A DNA stretch of 64,000 nucleotides, from NCBI RefSeq assembly GCF_051401765.1, contig NW_027480440.1, positions 4,960,001 to 5,024,000 of the forward strand, written 5' to 3'. Within the stretch, counting starts at the first letter, position 1. Every line of letters starts with the position of its first letter. Shown here piece by piece: positions 14,001 to 28,030 of this stretch. The notes beneath the pieces were generated by a model, which was given only the letters and a program-made list of their open reading frames with translations, had not been told where the DNA came from and searched no databases. The stretch comes from Calliopsis andreniformis (taxonomy: Eukaryota; Arthropoda; Insecta; Hymenoptera; Andrenidae). Made by a program: the position numbers and the translations under genes.

Positions 14001-14592
14001 CAATCCACAACCCTCAACCCTCAATCCTCAATCTTCAATCATCAATAATCAATCTTCAATCCTCAATACTCAATCTTCAATCCTCAATCCTCAATCCTCA
14101 ATCCTCAATCCTCAATGCTCAATCCTCAATCCTCAGCCCTGAGTCCTCATCCTCAATTCTCAATCCTCAATACTCAATCATCAGTCCTCAATCCACAATC
14201 CTCAATCCTCAAACCTCAATCCTCAATCGTCAGTCCTCGTCCTCAATCCTCAACACTCAATCCTCAATCCTCAATCTTCAATCATCAATACTCAACCTTC
14301 AATCCTCAATCCTCAATCTTCAATCCTCAATTCTCAATTCTCACTCCTCAACACTCAATGCTCAATCGTCAATCCCCAATCCCCAATCCTCAATCTTCAA
14401 TCCTCAATCCTCAATCCTCAATCCTCAATCCTCAATCCTCAATCTTCAATCCTCAATACTCAATATTCATCCCTCAATCCTCAATCCTCAATCCTCAATC
14501 CTCAATCCTCAATCTTCAGGCTTCAATCCTCAATACTCAATATTCAATCCTCAGTCCTCAATCCTCAATTCTCAATCCTCAATCCTCAGTCC
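11032..14592 (+). repeat. 3561-bp tandem duplication, unit 2
   Basis: Second copy, containing alpha copy 4 (11093-12512), module C at 12899 and 13959, and core B at 13426. Homology with unit 1 stops at about 14612, where TCAATCCTG is replaced by TCAATCGTC. The very high identity indicates a recent event, or an assembly duplication, which the sequence alone cannot exclude. Confidence 0.92.
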
Positions 14593-15709
14593 TCAGTCCT
14601 CAAACCTCAATCGTCAATCCTCAATCCCCAATCCTCAATCTTCAATCGTCAATCCACAAGCCTCAAACCTCAATCCTCAATATTCAACACACAACCCTCA
14701 ACCATCACTCCTCAATACTCAACCATCAATCCTCAATTCTCAATACTCAATAGAATATCCTGAATTCTCACGGTTCAATACTCAATCCACAAAACTCAAT
14801 AATCAAATCTCAATTCTCAAACAACAATTCTCAACACTCAATCCTCAATACTCAGTCCTCTCTCTACAATCTTCCATCCTCAGTCCTCGATCTTCAAGCG
14901 TCAATCCTCAATTCTCAATCCTCAACCCTCAATCCTCAGTCCTCAAACCTCAATCCGGAATCCTCAATCCTGAATCCTCATTCTTCAGCCGTCGGTCCTC
15001 AACAATCAATTGTCAATCCTCAATCCTCAACAGAATATCCTCAATTCACAGTTTTCAATACTCAATCCCCGTTCTTCAATCTTCAAATCTCAATCCACAA
15101 ACATCAATTCTCATCACTCAACCCTCAACACTCAGTCCTCAATCTTCAATCCTCAATCCTCAATCCTCTATCTTCAATCCTCAATACTCAATCCTCAATC
15201 CTCAATCCTCAATTCTCAATCCTCAATCCTCAGCCCTCAGTCCTCAAACCTCAATCGTCAACCCTCAGCCCTCATCCTCAATCCTCAATCGACAATCCGC
15301 AATCCTCAATCTTCAATCCTCAATACTCAATCTTCAATCCTCAATCCTCAATCCTCAATTCTCAATCCTCAATCCTCAGTCCTCAGTCCTCAAACCTCAA
15401 TCGTCAACCCTCAGCCCTCATCCTCAACCCTCAATCGACAATCCGCAATCCTCAAACTTCAATCCTCAATACTCAATCTTCAATCATCAATCCTCAGCCC
15501 TCAAACCTCAATTCTGAATCCTCAATCCTGAGTCCTCAATCTTCAGCCCTCAGTCCTCAACAATCAGTAGTCATTCCTCAATCCTCAATAGAATATCCTC
15601 AATTCACAGTTCTCAACACTCAATACTCAGTCTGCAATCTTCAAACCTCTATCCACAAACATCAATTCTCATCCCTCAACCCTCAACACTCAGTCCTCAA
15701 TGTTCAATC
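14593..15709 (+). repeat. Delta block, copy 1
   Basis: Matches about 50852-51961 at an offset of 36259, which becomes 36252 after one heptamer is lost near 51722. It has core B at 14752 and core A at 15032 (280 bases later) and 15590. Its right part also matches about 46930-47250. Confidence 0.85.
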
Positions 15710-17340
15710 CTCAATCCTCAATTCCCAATCTTCAATCCTCAATCCTCAATCTTCAATCCTCAATCCTCAATCCTCAATCTTCAATCCTCAATACTCAATC
15801 TTCAATCCTCAATCCTCAATTCTCAATCCTCAATACTCAATCCTCAATCCTCAATCCTCAATCCTCAATCCTCAATCCTCATTCTTCAATCCTGAATACC
15901 CAATCCTCAATCTTCAATCGTCAATCCTCAATCCTCAATTCTCAATCGTCAATCATCAATCCTCAGACCTCAAACATCAATACTCATCCCTCAGTCCTCG
16001 TCCTAAATCCACAACACTCAATCCTCAATCCTCAATCTTCAATCCTCAATCCTCAATCCTCAATCCTCAATCCTCAGTCCTCAATCCTAAATACTCTATC
16101 CTCAACCGTTAGTCTTCAATAATCAATACTCAATCCTCAATCATCAATCCTCAATCCTCAATCCTCAATCCTCAATCCTCAATCCTCAGTCCTCAATCAT
16201 CAATCCTCAATCATCAATCCTCAAGCTTCAATACTCAATCCTCAATCCTCAATCCTCAATCCTCAATACTCAACCGTCAATCCTCAATTCCCAATACTCA
16301 ATAGAATATCCTGAATTCTCAGGATTCTATACTCAAACCTCAATCCTCAATCCTCAGCCCTCATTCTCAATCCTCAAACCACAATCCACAATCCTCAAAC
16401 CTCAAACCTCAACCGTCAGTCCTCGTCCTCAATCCCCAACCATCAATCCTCAATCCTCCCATCTTCAATCATCAATACTCAATCTTCAATCCTCAATCCT
16501 CAATCCTCAATGCTCAATCCTCAATCCTCAACATTCAACACTCAACCATCAACCATCAATCCTCAATACTCAATCATCAATCCTCAATAGTCAATCATCA
16601 ATCCTCAATTCTCAATACTCAATAGAATATCCTGAATTCTCATGGTTCAATACTAAATCCCAATATTCAATAATCAAATCTCAATCCTCAAACATCAGTT
16701 CTCAACACTCAATCCTCAACACTCAGCCCTCTCTCTTCAATCCTCCATTCTCAACCCTCAGTCCTCAAGAGTCAATCCTCAATCCTCAATCCTCAACCCT
16801 CAATCCTCAGTCCTCAAACCTCAATCCTGAATCCTCAATCCTGAATCCTCAATCTTCAGCTCGCAGTCCTCAAGCATTAATTGGCAATCCTCAATCATCA
16901 ATAGAATATCCTCAATTCACAGCTTTCAATACTCAATCCCCATACTTCAATCTTCAAATCTCAATCCACAAACAGCAATTCACATCACTCAATCATCAAC
17001 ACTCAGTCCACAATCTTCAATCCTCAATAATCAATCCTCAATCTTCGATCCTCAATACTCAATACTCAATCCTCAATCCTCAATTCTCAATCCTCAGTAC
17101 TCAATCCTCGATCGTCAATCCTCAATCCCCAATCCTCAACCTTCAATCCGCAATCCTCAAGCCTCAATACTCAATCCTCAATATTCAACACACAACCCTC
17201 AACCATCAATCCTCAATACTCAACCATCAATCCTCAGTCCTCAAACCTCAATCCGGAATCCTCAATCCTGAATCCACAATCTTCAGCCGTCGGTCCTCAA
17301 CAATCAATTGTCAATCCTCAATCATCAATCCTCAATTCTT
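15710..17340 (+). repeat. Diverged satellite with two core B boxes
   Basis: Core B at 16303 and 16624, core A at 16903, module C at 15963. The part at about 16240-16620 matches about 47580-47950 (offset 31341), including the 8-base unit TCCCATCT near 16457. Otherwise it is ordinary diverged heptamers with no gene. Confidence 0.75.
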
Positions 17341-18960
17341 AATCTTGAATCCTCAATCCTCAATCCTCAACTCTCAATCCTCAATCATCAATCCTCAGAC
17401 CTCAAACATCAATACTCAACCCTCAGTCCGCGTCCTAAGTCCACACCCCTCAATCCTCAATCCTAAATCTTCAATCCTCAATCCTCAATCCCCAATCCTC
17501 AATACTCAATACTCAATCCTCAATCCTCAATCCTCAATCCTCAATCCTCATACTTCAATCCTCAATACCCAATCCTGAATCTTCAATCCTCAATCCTCAA
17601 TCCTCAATTCTCAATCCTCAATCATCAATCCTCAGACCTCAAACATCAATACTCAACCCTCAGTCCTCGTCCTCAATCCTTAATCCTCAACCCTCAATCC
17701 TCAATGTTCCATCCTCAATACCCAATCCTCAGTCTTCAATCCTCAATCCTCAATCCTCAATCCTCAACCCTCAATCCTCAGTCCTCAAACCTCAATCCTG
17801 AATCCTCAATCCTGAGTCCTCAACCTTCAGCCCTCAGTCCTCTACAATCAGCTGTCTATCCTCAATCCTCATTAGAATATCATCAATTCACAGTTTTCAT
17901 TAATCAATTCTCAATGTGCAATATTCAGATCTCTACCCACAAACATCAATTCTCATCACTCAACCCTCAACACTCAGTCCCCAATTCTCAATATTCAATC
18001 CTCAATACTCAATCCTCAATCCTCAATCCTCAATCTTCAATCCTCAATACTCAATCTTCGATCCTCAATTATCAATCCTCAATCCTCTATCGTCAATCGT
18101 CAATCTTCAATCCTCCATCCTCAATCCTCAAACGTCAATCCTCAATCCTCAATCTTCAGGCTTCAATCCTCAATACTCAATATTCAATCCTCAATCATCA
18201 ATCCTCATTCCTCAATCCTCATTCTTCAATCCTCAATACTCAATCCTCAATCCGCAATCCTCAATCCTCAGCTCTCAATCCTCAATCCTGAGTCCTCAGT
18301 CCTCAAACCTCAACCCTCAGCCCTCAGTCCTCATCCTCAATCATCAGTCCTCAATCTTCAATCCTCAATCCTCAATCCTCAATCCTGAATCCTCAATCTT
18401 CAGACCTCAGACCTCAACAATCAGACGTCAATCCTCAATCCTCAATAGAATATCATCTATTCACAGCTTTCAATACTCAATACTCAATCTGCAATCTTCA
18501 AATCGCTATCCACAAACATCAATTCTCATCACTCAACCCTCAACGCTCAGTCCCCAATCCTCAATATTCAATCCCCAATCCTCAATCCTCAATCCACAAT
18601 CCTCAATCTTCAATCCTCAATACTCAATCTTCAATCCTCAATCCTCAATCCTCAATCCTCAACCCTCTATCCTCAATCGTCAGTCTTGAAACCTCAATAC
18701 TCAACCTTTAATCCTCAATACTCAATCCTCAGTCCTCAATCCTCATTCTTCAATCCTTAATACCCAATCCTCAATCTTCAATCCTCAATCCTTAATCCAC
18801 AATTGTCAATCCTCAATCCTCAGTCCTCAGCCCACTAACGTCAATCCTCAACCCTCAGCCCTCATCCTCAATCCTCAATCGACAATCCGCAATCCTCAAT
18901 TTTCAATCCTCAATACTCAATCTTCAATCCTCAATCCTCAGTCCTCTAAACCTCAATTCT
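17341..18960 (+). repeat. Diverged satellite with core A boxes
   Basis: Module C at 17395 and 17632 (237 bases apart, a local doublet), core A at 17874 and 18447. An 8-base unit TCTAAACC sits near 18953. No gene-like sequence is present. Confidence 0.75.
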
Positions 18961-19421
18961 GAATCCTCAATCCTGAGTCCTCAATCTACAGCCCTCAGTC
19001 CTCAACAATCAGTAGTCAATCCTCAATCCTCAATAGAATATCGTCAATTCACAGTTTTCAACACTCAATACTAAATCTGCAATCTTCAAACCTCTATCCA
19101 CAAACATCAATTCTCATCACTCAACCCTCAACACTCAGTCCTCATTGTTCAATCCTCAATCCTCAATTCTCAATCTTCAATCCTCAATACTGAATCTTCA
19201 ATACTCAATCTTCAATCCTCAATGCTCAATCCTCAATCCTCAACCCTCAGTCCTCAATCCTCAATCCTCAATCCTCAAACCTCAATACTCAACCGTCAGT
19301 CCTCGTCCTCAAACCTCAAACCTCAATCCTCAATCCTCAATCTTCAATCATCACTACACAATCTTCAATCCTCAATCCTCAATCCTCAACCCTCAATCAT
19401 CAGTCCTCAAACCTCCATCCC
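18961..19421 (+). repeat. 461-bp tandem doublet, unit 1
   Basis: Core A at 19035 with the unusual AATATCGTC variant. The following copy at 19422 has core A at 19496, exactly 461 bases later. One 6-base unit (TCGTCC near 19299) lies inside, so 461 equals 66 units of 7 minus 1. Confidence 0.85.
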
Positions 19422-19796
19422 GAATCCTCAATCCTGAGTCCTCAGTCTTCAGCCCTCAGTCCTCAACAATCAGTAGTCAATCCTCAATCCTCAATAGAAT
19501 ATCGTCAATTCACAGATTTCAACACTCAATACTCAATCTGCAATCTTCAAACCTCTATCCACAAACATCAATTCTCATCACTCAACCCTCAACACTCAGT
19601 CCTCAATGTTCAATCCTCAATCCTCAATTCCCAATCTTCAATCCTCAATACTGAATCTTCAATACTCAATCTTCAATCCTCAATGCTCAGTCCTCAATCC
19701 CCAACCCTCAGTCCTCAATCCTCAATCCTCAATCCTCAAACCTAAATCCTCAACCGTCAGTCCTCGTCCTCAAACCTCAAACCTCAATCCTCAATT
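19422..19796 (+). repeat. 461-bp tandem doublet, unit 2 (partial)
   Basis: Matches 18961-19335 with scattered substitutions, then passes into the epsilon block. It shares the rare AATATCGTC form of core A. Confidence 0.82.
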
Positions 19797-20770
19797 CTCA
19801 ATCCCCAATCCTCAATCCTCAATACTCAATCCTCAATCTTCAATCCTCAATACAAAAACTGCAATCCTCAATCCTCAGTCCTCACTCCTCAGTCCTCATT
19901 CTTCAATCCTCAATACCATATCCTCAATCTTCAATTCTCAATCCTCAATCCTCAATTCTCAATCCTCAATCCTCAATCCTCAGACTTCAAACATCAACAC
20001 TCAACCCTCAGTCCTCGTCCTCAATCCACAACCATCAATCCTCAATCCTCAATCTTCAATCATCAATATTCAATCTTCAATCCTCAATGCTCAATCCTCA
20101 ATCCTCAACCCTCAATACTCAATGTTCAATCCTCAATACCCAATCCTCAGTCTTCAGTCCTCAATCCTCAATCCTCAATCCTCAAACCTCAATCCTCAGT
20201 CCTCAAACCTCAATACTGAATCCTCAATCCTGAATCCCCAATCTTCAGGCCTGAGTCCTCAACAATCGGTTGTCAATCCTCAATCCTCAATAGAGTATCC
20301 TCAATTCGCAGGTTTCAATACTCAATACTCAACCTGCAATCTTCAAATCTCTATCCACAAACATCAATTTTCATCACTCAACACTCAACACTCAGTCCCC
20401 AGTCCTCAATCTTCAGTCCTCAACCATCAATCCTCAATCCTGAATCCTTAATCCTCAATCCTCAATCCTCATTCTTCAATCCTCAATACCCAATCCGCAA
20501 TCTTCAACCCTCAGCCCTCATCCTCAATCCTCAATCCTCAATCCTCAACCATCAATCTTCAATCCTCAATACTCAACATTCAATAATCAATCCTCAATTC
20601 TCAATCCTCAATAATCGATCCTCAATCGTCAATCCTCAAGCCCCAATCCTCAATCTTCAATCCTCAATCCTCAATCCTCAATCCTCAATCCTCAATCTTC
20701 AATCCTCAATACTCAATCTTCAATCCTCAATCCTCAATCCTCAATCCTCAATCCTCAATCCTCAATCCTC
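19730..20770 (+). repeat. Epsilon block, copy 1
   Basis: Core A at 20292 in the rare AGAGTAT form, with module C at 19980 and the distinctive TACAAAAACTGCAA near 19850. The same series recurs at about 25666, 33852 and, in its right half, 47955. Offsets are 5936, 14122 and 27980. Confidence 0.86.
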
Positions 20771-21240
20771 AATCTTCAATCCTCAATCCTCAATCCTCAA
20801 TTCTCAATCCTCAATCCTCAATCCTCAGACCTCAAACAGCAATACTCAACCCTCAGTCCTCGTCCTCAATCCACAACCATCAATACTCACTCCTCAATCT
20901 TCAATCATCAATATTCAATCTTCAGTCTTCAATCTTCAATCCTCAATCCTCAATCCTCAATCCTCAATGTTCAATGCGCAATACCCAATCCTCAATCTTC
21001 AATAGTCAATCCTCAATCGTCAATCCTCAATCCTCAATCCTCAATCCTCAATCCTCAGTCCTCAAACATCAAACCTGCATCCTCAATCCTGAATCCTCAA
21101 CATTCAGACCTCAGTCCTCAACAATCAGGTGTCAATTCTCAATCCTCAAGCCTCAATCCTCAATCCTCAATCCTCAGTCCTCAAACCTCAATCCGGAATC
21201 CTCAATCCTGAATCCTCATTCTTCAGCCGTCGGTCCTCAA
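20771..21240 (+). repeat. Kappa segment with GTTCAATGCGCAATAC
   Basis: Module C at 20825 is followed by ACAACCATCAATACTCAC and GTTCAATGCGCAATAC (20969). The same segment recurs near 35101-35420, 37797-38110, 46370-46630 and 48805-49140. In those copies it leads into the GGAATAT form of core A; here it leads into zeta. Confidence 0.8.
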
Positions 21241-22875
21241 CAATCAATTGTCAATCCTCAATCCTCAACAGAATATCCTCAATTCACAGTTTTCAATACT
21301 CAATCCCCATTCTTCAATCTTCAAATCTCAATCCACAAACATCAATTCTCATCACTCAACCCTCAACACTCAGTCCTCAATCTTCAGTCCTCAATCCTCA
21401 ATCCTGAATCTTCAATCCTCAATACTCAATCTGCAATCCTCAATCCTCAATCATCAATCCTCAATACTCATTCTTCAATCCCCAATACCCAACCCTCAAT
21501 CTTCAATCCTCAATCCTCAATCCTCAATTCTCAATCCTCAATCCTCAATCCTCAGACCTCAAACATCAATATTCAACCCTCAGTCCTCGACCTCAATCCA
21601 CAACCCTCAACCCTCAATCCTCAATCTTCAATCATCAATAGTCAATCTTCAATCCTCAATACTCAATCTTCAATCCTCAATCCTCAATCCACAATCCTCA
21701 ATCCTCAATGCTCAATCCTCAATCCTCAGCCCTGAGTCCTCATCCTCAATTCTCAATCCTCAATACTCAATCATCAGTCCTCAATCCACAATCCTCAATC
21801 CTCAAACCTCAATCCTCAATCGTCAGTCCTCGTCCTCAATCCTCAACACTCAATCCTCAATCCTCAATCTTCAATCATCAATACTCAACCTTCAATCCTC
21901 AATCCTCAATCTTCAATCCTCAATTCTCAATTCTCACTCCTCAATACTCAATACTCAAACGTCAATCCCCAATCCCCAATCCTCAATCTTCAATCCTCAA
22001 TCCTCAATCCTCAATCCTCAATCCTCAATCTTCAATCCTCAATACTCAATCTTCATCCCTCAATCCTCAATCCTCAATCCTCAATCTTCAATTCTCAATC
22101 CTCAATACTCAATCCTCAAACCCCAATCCTCAATCCTCAATCCTCATTCTTCAATCCTCAACACCCAATACACAATCTTCAATCCTCAATACTCAATCCT
22201 CAATTCTCAATCCTCAATCCTCAATCCTCAGACCTCAAACATCAATACTCAACCCTCAGTCATCGTACTCAATCCACAACCCTCAATCCTCATTCCTCAG
22301 TCCTCAATCCTCAATCCTCAATCCTCAAACCTCATTCCTCAACCGTCGGTCCTCGTCCTCAATCCTCAAACATCAATCCTCAATCCTTAATCTTCAATTA
22401 TCAATACTCAATCTTCAATCCTCAATGCTCAATCCACAATCCTCAATCCTCAATCCTCAATATTTATCACACATCCCTCAACCACCAATCCTCAATAGTC
22501 AACCATCAATCCTCAATACTCAATACTCGATAGAATATCCTGAATTCTAATGATTCAATACTCAATCCTCAATATTCAATAATCAAATCTCAATCCTCAA
22601 ACATCAATTCTCAACACACACTCCTCAATACTCAGTCCTCTCTCTTCAATCCACCGTCCTCAATCCCCAATCCTCAAGCGTCAATCCTCAAACCTCAATG
22701 CTCAGCCCTCAATCCTCAGTCCTCAAACCTCAATCCGGAATCCTCAATCCTGAATCCTCAATCTTCAGTCGTCAGTCCTCAACAATCAATTGTCAATCCT
22801 CAATCCTCAATCTTCAATCCTCAATCCTCAATCCGCAATCCTCAATCCTCAATCTTCAATCCTCAATACTCAACC
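21180..22875 (+). repeat. Zeta block, copy 1
   Basis: Core A at 21270 (AACAGAATAT form), module C at 21552 and 22228, core B at 22532. It matches about 52235-53937 at offset 31055, changing to 31062 by one heptamer. Its first part matches 35931-36555 at offset 14751. Confidence 0.86.
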
Positions 22876-23989
22876 TTGAATCCTCAATCCTCAATCCTCA
22901 ATCCTCAATGCTCAATGCTCAATCCTCAATCCTCAATGCTCAACCCTCAATCTTCAATCCTCAATACTCAATCTGCAATCCTCAATCCTCAATCCTCAAT
23001 CCTCAATCCTCATTCTTCAATCCTCAATACCCAATCCTCAATCTTCAATCCTCAATCCTCAATCCTCAATTCTCAATCCTCAATCCTCAATCCTCAGACC
23101 TCAAACATCAATATTCAACCCTCAGTCCTCGACCTCAATCAACAACCCTCAATCCTCAATCCTCAATCTTCAATCATCAATACTCAACCTTCAATCCTCA
23201 ATCCTCAACCCTCAATCCTCAATCCTCAATCCTCAATGTTCAATCCTCAACACCCAATCCTCAATCTTCAATCCTCAATCCTCAATCCTCAATCCTCAAT
23301 CCTCAGTACTCAATCCTCAGTCCTCAATCCTCAGTCCTCAATGCTCAATCCTCAATCCTCAATCCTCAACCCTCAATCTTCAATCCTCAATAATCAATCT
23401 CCAATCCTATATCCTCAATCCCCAATCTTCAATCCTTAATCCTCAATCTTCAATCCTCATTCCCCAGTCCTCAATCTTCAATCCTCAATGCTCAATCCTT
23501 AATCCTCAATCCTCAGTCCTCAATCCTCAATCCTCAATACTCCAACCTAAATCCTCAACCATCAGTCCTCTTCGTAAACCCTCAAACCTCAATCGTCAAT
23601 CCTCAATCTTCAATCATCAATACTCAATCTTCAATTCTCAATCCTCAATCCTCAATCCTCAATCATCAATCCTTAATATTCAGCACTCAACCGTCAACCA
23701 TCAATCCTCAGTACTCAACCATCAATCCTCAATTCTCAATACTCAGTAGAATATCCTGAATTCTCATGGTTCAATACTCAATCCTCAAACATCAACTCTC
23801 AACACTCAATCCTCAATACTCAGTCCTCTATCTTCAATCCTCCATCCTCAATCCTCAATCCTCAAGCGTCAATCCTCAAACCTCAATCTTCAATCTTCAA
23901 TCCTCAGTCCTCAAACCTCAATTCTGAATCCTCAATCCTGAGTCCTCAATCGTCAGCCCTCAGTCCTCAACAGTCAGTTGTCATTCCTC
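22680..23989 (+). repeat. Eta block, copy 1
   Basis: Module C at 23094 in the TCGACC form, then core B at 23748. It matches 26711-28030 (offset 4031), 36561-37470 (offset 13466, partial) and 42508-43830 (offset 19828). Core A follows the core B by 252 bases (36 heptamers) in every copy. Confidence 0.86.
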
Positions 23990-25600
23990 AATCCTCAATA
24001 GAAGATCCTCACTTCACAGGTTTCAATACTCAATACTCAACCTGCAATCTTCAAATCCCTATCCACAAACATCAATTCTCGTCACTCAGCCCTCAACACT
24101 CAGTCCCCAATCCTCAATCTTCAGTCCTCAATCCTCAATCCTCAATCCTCAATCCTCAATATTCAATCCTCAATAATCAATCTCCAATCCTAGATCCTCA
24201 ATCCTCAATCCTCAATCCTTAATCCTCTATCATAAATCCTCAATCCCCATTCCTCAATCATCAATCCTCAGTGGTCAATCCTCAATCCTCAATCCTCAGT
24301 CCTCAATCCTCAACCCTCAATCCTCAAACCTCAATCCTCAACCGTCAGTCCACGTCCTCAATCCTCAACCCTCAATCCTCAATCCTCAATCTTCAATCCT
24401 CAATACTCAATATTCAATCCTCAAACATCAATCCTCAATCCTCAATCTTCAATCCTCAATCCTGAATCCTCAATCCTCAATCCACATTCTTCAATCCGCA
24501 ATACCCAATCCTCAATCTACAATACTCAATACTCAATCCTCAATTCTCAATCCTCAATCCTCAGCCCTCAGTCCTCAAACCTCAATCCTCAACCCTCAGC
24601 CCTCATCCTCAATCCTCAATCCTCAATCCTAAATCCTCAATCTTCAATCCTCAATACTCAATCTTCAATAATCAATCCTCAATTCTCAATCCTCAATACT
24701 CAATCCTGAATCGTCAATACTAAATCCCCAATCCTCAATCTTCAATCCTCAATCTTCAATCCTCAATCCCCAATCCTCAATCTTCAATCCTCAATACACA
24801 ATCTTCAATCCTCAATCCTCAATCCTCAATCCTCAATCCTCAATCCTCCATCCTCAATCCTCAAACCTCAATCCTCAATCCTAAATCTTCAATCCTCAAT
24901 ACTCAATATTCTATCCTCAATCCTCAATCCTCAATCCTCAATCCTCAATCCTCAATCCTCAATCTTCAATCCTCAATACTCAGTCTTCAATCCTCAATCC
25001 TCAATCCTCAATCCTCAATCCTCATTCTTCAATCCTCAATACCAAATCCACAATCTTCAATCCTCTATCCTCAATCCTCAATTCTCAATCCTCAGACCTC
25101 AATCCTCAGACCTCAAACAGCAATACTCAACCCTCACTCCTCGTCCTCAATCCACAACCATCAATACTCAATCCTCAATCTTCAATCATCAATATTCAAT
25201 CTTCAGTCCTCAATCCTCAATTTTCAATACGCAATACCCAATCCTCAATCTTCAATCCTCAATCCTCAATCCTCTATCCTCAATCCTCAGTCCTCGAACC
25301 TCAAACCTGTATCCTCAATCCTGAATCCTCAATCTTCAGACCTCGGTCCTCAACAATCAGTCGTCAATTCTGAATCCTCAATAGAATATCATCAATTCAC
25401 AGTTTTCAATACTCAATACTCAATCTGCAATTTTCACATCTCTATCCACAAACATCAATTCTCATCATTCAACCCTCAACACTCAGTCCCCAATCCTCAA
25501 TCTTCAATACTCAATCCTCAATCCTCAATCCTCGATCCTCAATATTCAATCCTCAATACTCAATCTTCAATCCTCCATCCTCAATCGTCAATCCTCAATC
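23990..25600 (+). repeat. Theta block, copy 1
   Basis: Opens with the AGAAGAT form of core A at 24000 and ends with core A at 25383. It matches 29683-31200 (offset 5693), 32344-33830 and the right part of 44780-46040. Confidence 0.85.
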
Positions 25601-25665
25601 CTCAATCCTCAATCACCCGGCTTCAATCCTCAATACTCAATCTTCAATCCTCAATCCTCAATCCT

Positions 25666-26706
25666 CAATCCTCAAACCTCAATCCTCAACCGTCAGTCCT
25701 CGTCCTCAAACCTCAAACCTCAATCCTCAATCCTCAATCCCCAATCCTCAATCCTCAATACTCAATCCTCAATCTTCAATCCTCAATACAAAAACTGCAA
25801 TACTCAATCCTCAGTCCTCACTCCTCAGTCCTCATTCTTCAATCCTCAATACCATATCCTCAATCTTCAATTCTCAATCCTCAATCCTCAATTCTCAATC
25901 CTCAATCCTCAATCCTCAGACTTCAAACATCAACACTCAACCCTCAGTCCTCGTCCTCAATCCACAACCATCAATCCTCAATCCTCAATCTTCAATCATC
26001 AATATTCAATCTTCAATCCTCAATGCTCAATCCTCAATCCTCAACCCTCAATACTCAATGTTCAATCCTCAATACCCAATCCTCAGTCTTCAGTCCTCAA
26101 TCCTCAATCCTCAATCCTCAACCCTCAATCCTCAGTCCTCAAACCTCAATACTGAATCCTCAATCCTGAATCCCCAATCTTCAGGCCTGAGTCCTGAACA
26201 ATCGGTTGTCAATCCTCAATCCTCAATAGAGTATCCTCAATTCGCAGGTTTCAATACTCAATACTCAACCTGCAATCTTCAAATCTCTATCCACAAACAT
26301 CAATTTTCATCACTCAACACTCAACACTCAGTCCCCAGTCCTCAATCTTCAGTCCTCAACCATCAATCCTCAATCCTGAATCCTTAATCCTCAATCCTCA
26401 ATCCTCATTCTTCAATCCTCAATACCCAATCCGCAATATTCAACCCTCAGCCCTCATCCTCAATCCTCAATCCTCAATCCTCAATCCTCAACCATCAATC
26501 TTCAATCCTCAATACTCAACATTCAATAATCAATCCTCAATTCTCAATCCTCAATAATCAATCCTCAATCGTCAATCCTCAAGCCCCAATCCTCAATCTT
26601 CAATCCTCAATCCTCAATCCTCAATCCTCAATCCTCAATCTTCAATCCTCAATACTCAATCTTCAATCCTCAATCCTCAATCCTCAATCCTCAATCCTCA
26701 ATCCTC
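25666..26706 (+). repeat. Epsilon block, copy 2
   Basis: Matches epsilon copy 1 at offset 5936, with module C at 25916 and the AGAGTAT core at 26228. It passes directly into eta copy 2, whereas copy 1 passes into kappa and zeta. Confidence 0.86.
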
Positions 26707-26710
26707 AAGC

Positions 26711-28030
26711 GTCAATCCTCAAACCTCAATGCTCAGCCCTCAATCCTCAGTCCTCAAACCTCAATCCGGAATCCTCAATCCTGAATCCTCAATCTTCAGT
26801 CGTCAGTCCTCAACAATCAATTGTCAATTCTCAATCCTCAATCTTCAATCCTCAATCCTCAATCCGCAATCCTCAATCCTCAATCTTCAATCCTCAATAC
26901 TCAACCTTGAATCCTCAATCCTCAATCCTCAATCCTCAATGCTCAATGCTCAATCCTCAATCCTCAATCCTCAACCCTCAATCTTCAATCCTCAATACTC
27001 AATCTGCAATCCTCAATCCTCAATCCTCAATCCTCAATCCTCATTCTTCAATCCTCAATACCCAATCCTCAATCTTCAATCCTCAACCCTCAATCCTCAA
27101 TTCTCAGTCCTCAATCCTCAATCCTCAGACCTCAAGCATCAATATTCAACCCTCAGTCCTCGACCTCAATCAACAACCCTCAATCCTCAATCCTCAATCT
27201 TCAATCATCAATACTCAACCTTCAATCCTCAATCCTCAACCCTCAATCCTCAATCCTCAATCCTCAATGTTCAATCCTCAACACCCAATCCTCAATCTTC
27301 AATCCTCAATCCTCAATCCTCAATCCTCAATCCTCAGTACTCAATCCTCAATCCTCAATCCTCAGTCCTCAATGCTCAATCCTCAATCCTCAATCCTCAA
27401 CCCTCAATCTTCAATCCTCAATAATCAATCTCCAATCCTAGATCCTCAATCCCCAATCTTCAATCCTTAATCCTCAATCTTCAATCCTCATTCCCCAGTC
27501 CTCAATCTTCAATCCTCAATGCTCAATCCTTAATCCTCAATCCTCAGTCCTCAATCCTCAATCCTCAATGCTCCAACCTAAATCCTCAATCATCAGTCCT
27601 CTTCGTAAATCCTCAAACCTCAATCGTCAATCCTCAATCTTCAATCATCAATACTCAATCTTCAATTCTCAATCCTCAATCCTCAATCCTCAATTATCAA
27701 TCCTTAATATTCAGCACTCAACAGTCAACCATCAATCCTCAGTACTCAACCATCAATCCTCAATTCTCAATACTCAGTAGAATACCCTGAATTCTCGTGG
27801 TTCAATACTCAATCCTCAAACATCAACTCTCAACACTCAATCCTCAATACTCAGTCCTCTATCTTCAATCCTCCATCCTCAATCCTCAATCCTCAAGCGT
27901 CAATCCTCAATCCTCAATCTTCAATCTTCACTCCTCAGTCCTCAAACCACAATTCTGAATCCTCAATCCTGAGTCCTCAATCATCAGCCCTCAGTCCTCA
28001 ACAATCAGTTGTCATTCCACAATCCTCAAT
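26711..28030 (+). repeat. Eta block, copy 2
   Basis: Matches eta copy 1 at offset 4031, with module C at 27125 and core B at 27779 in the AGAATAC form. Confidence 0.86.
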
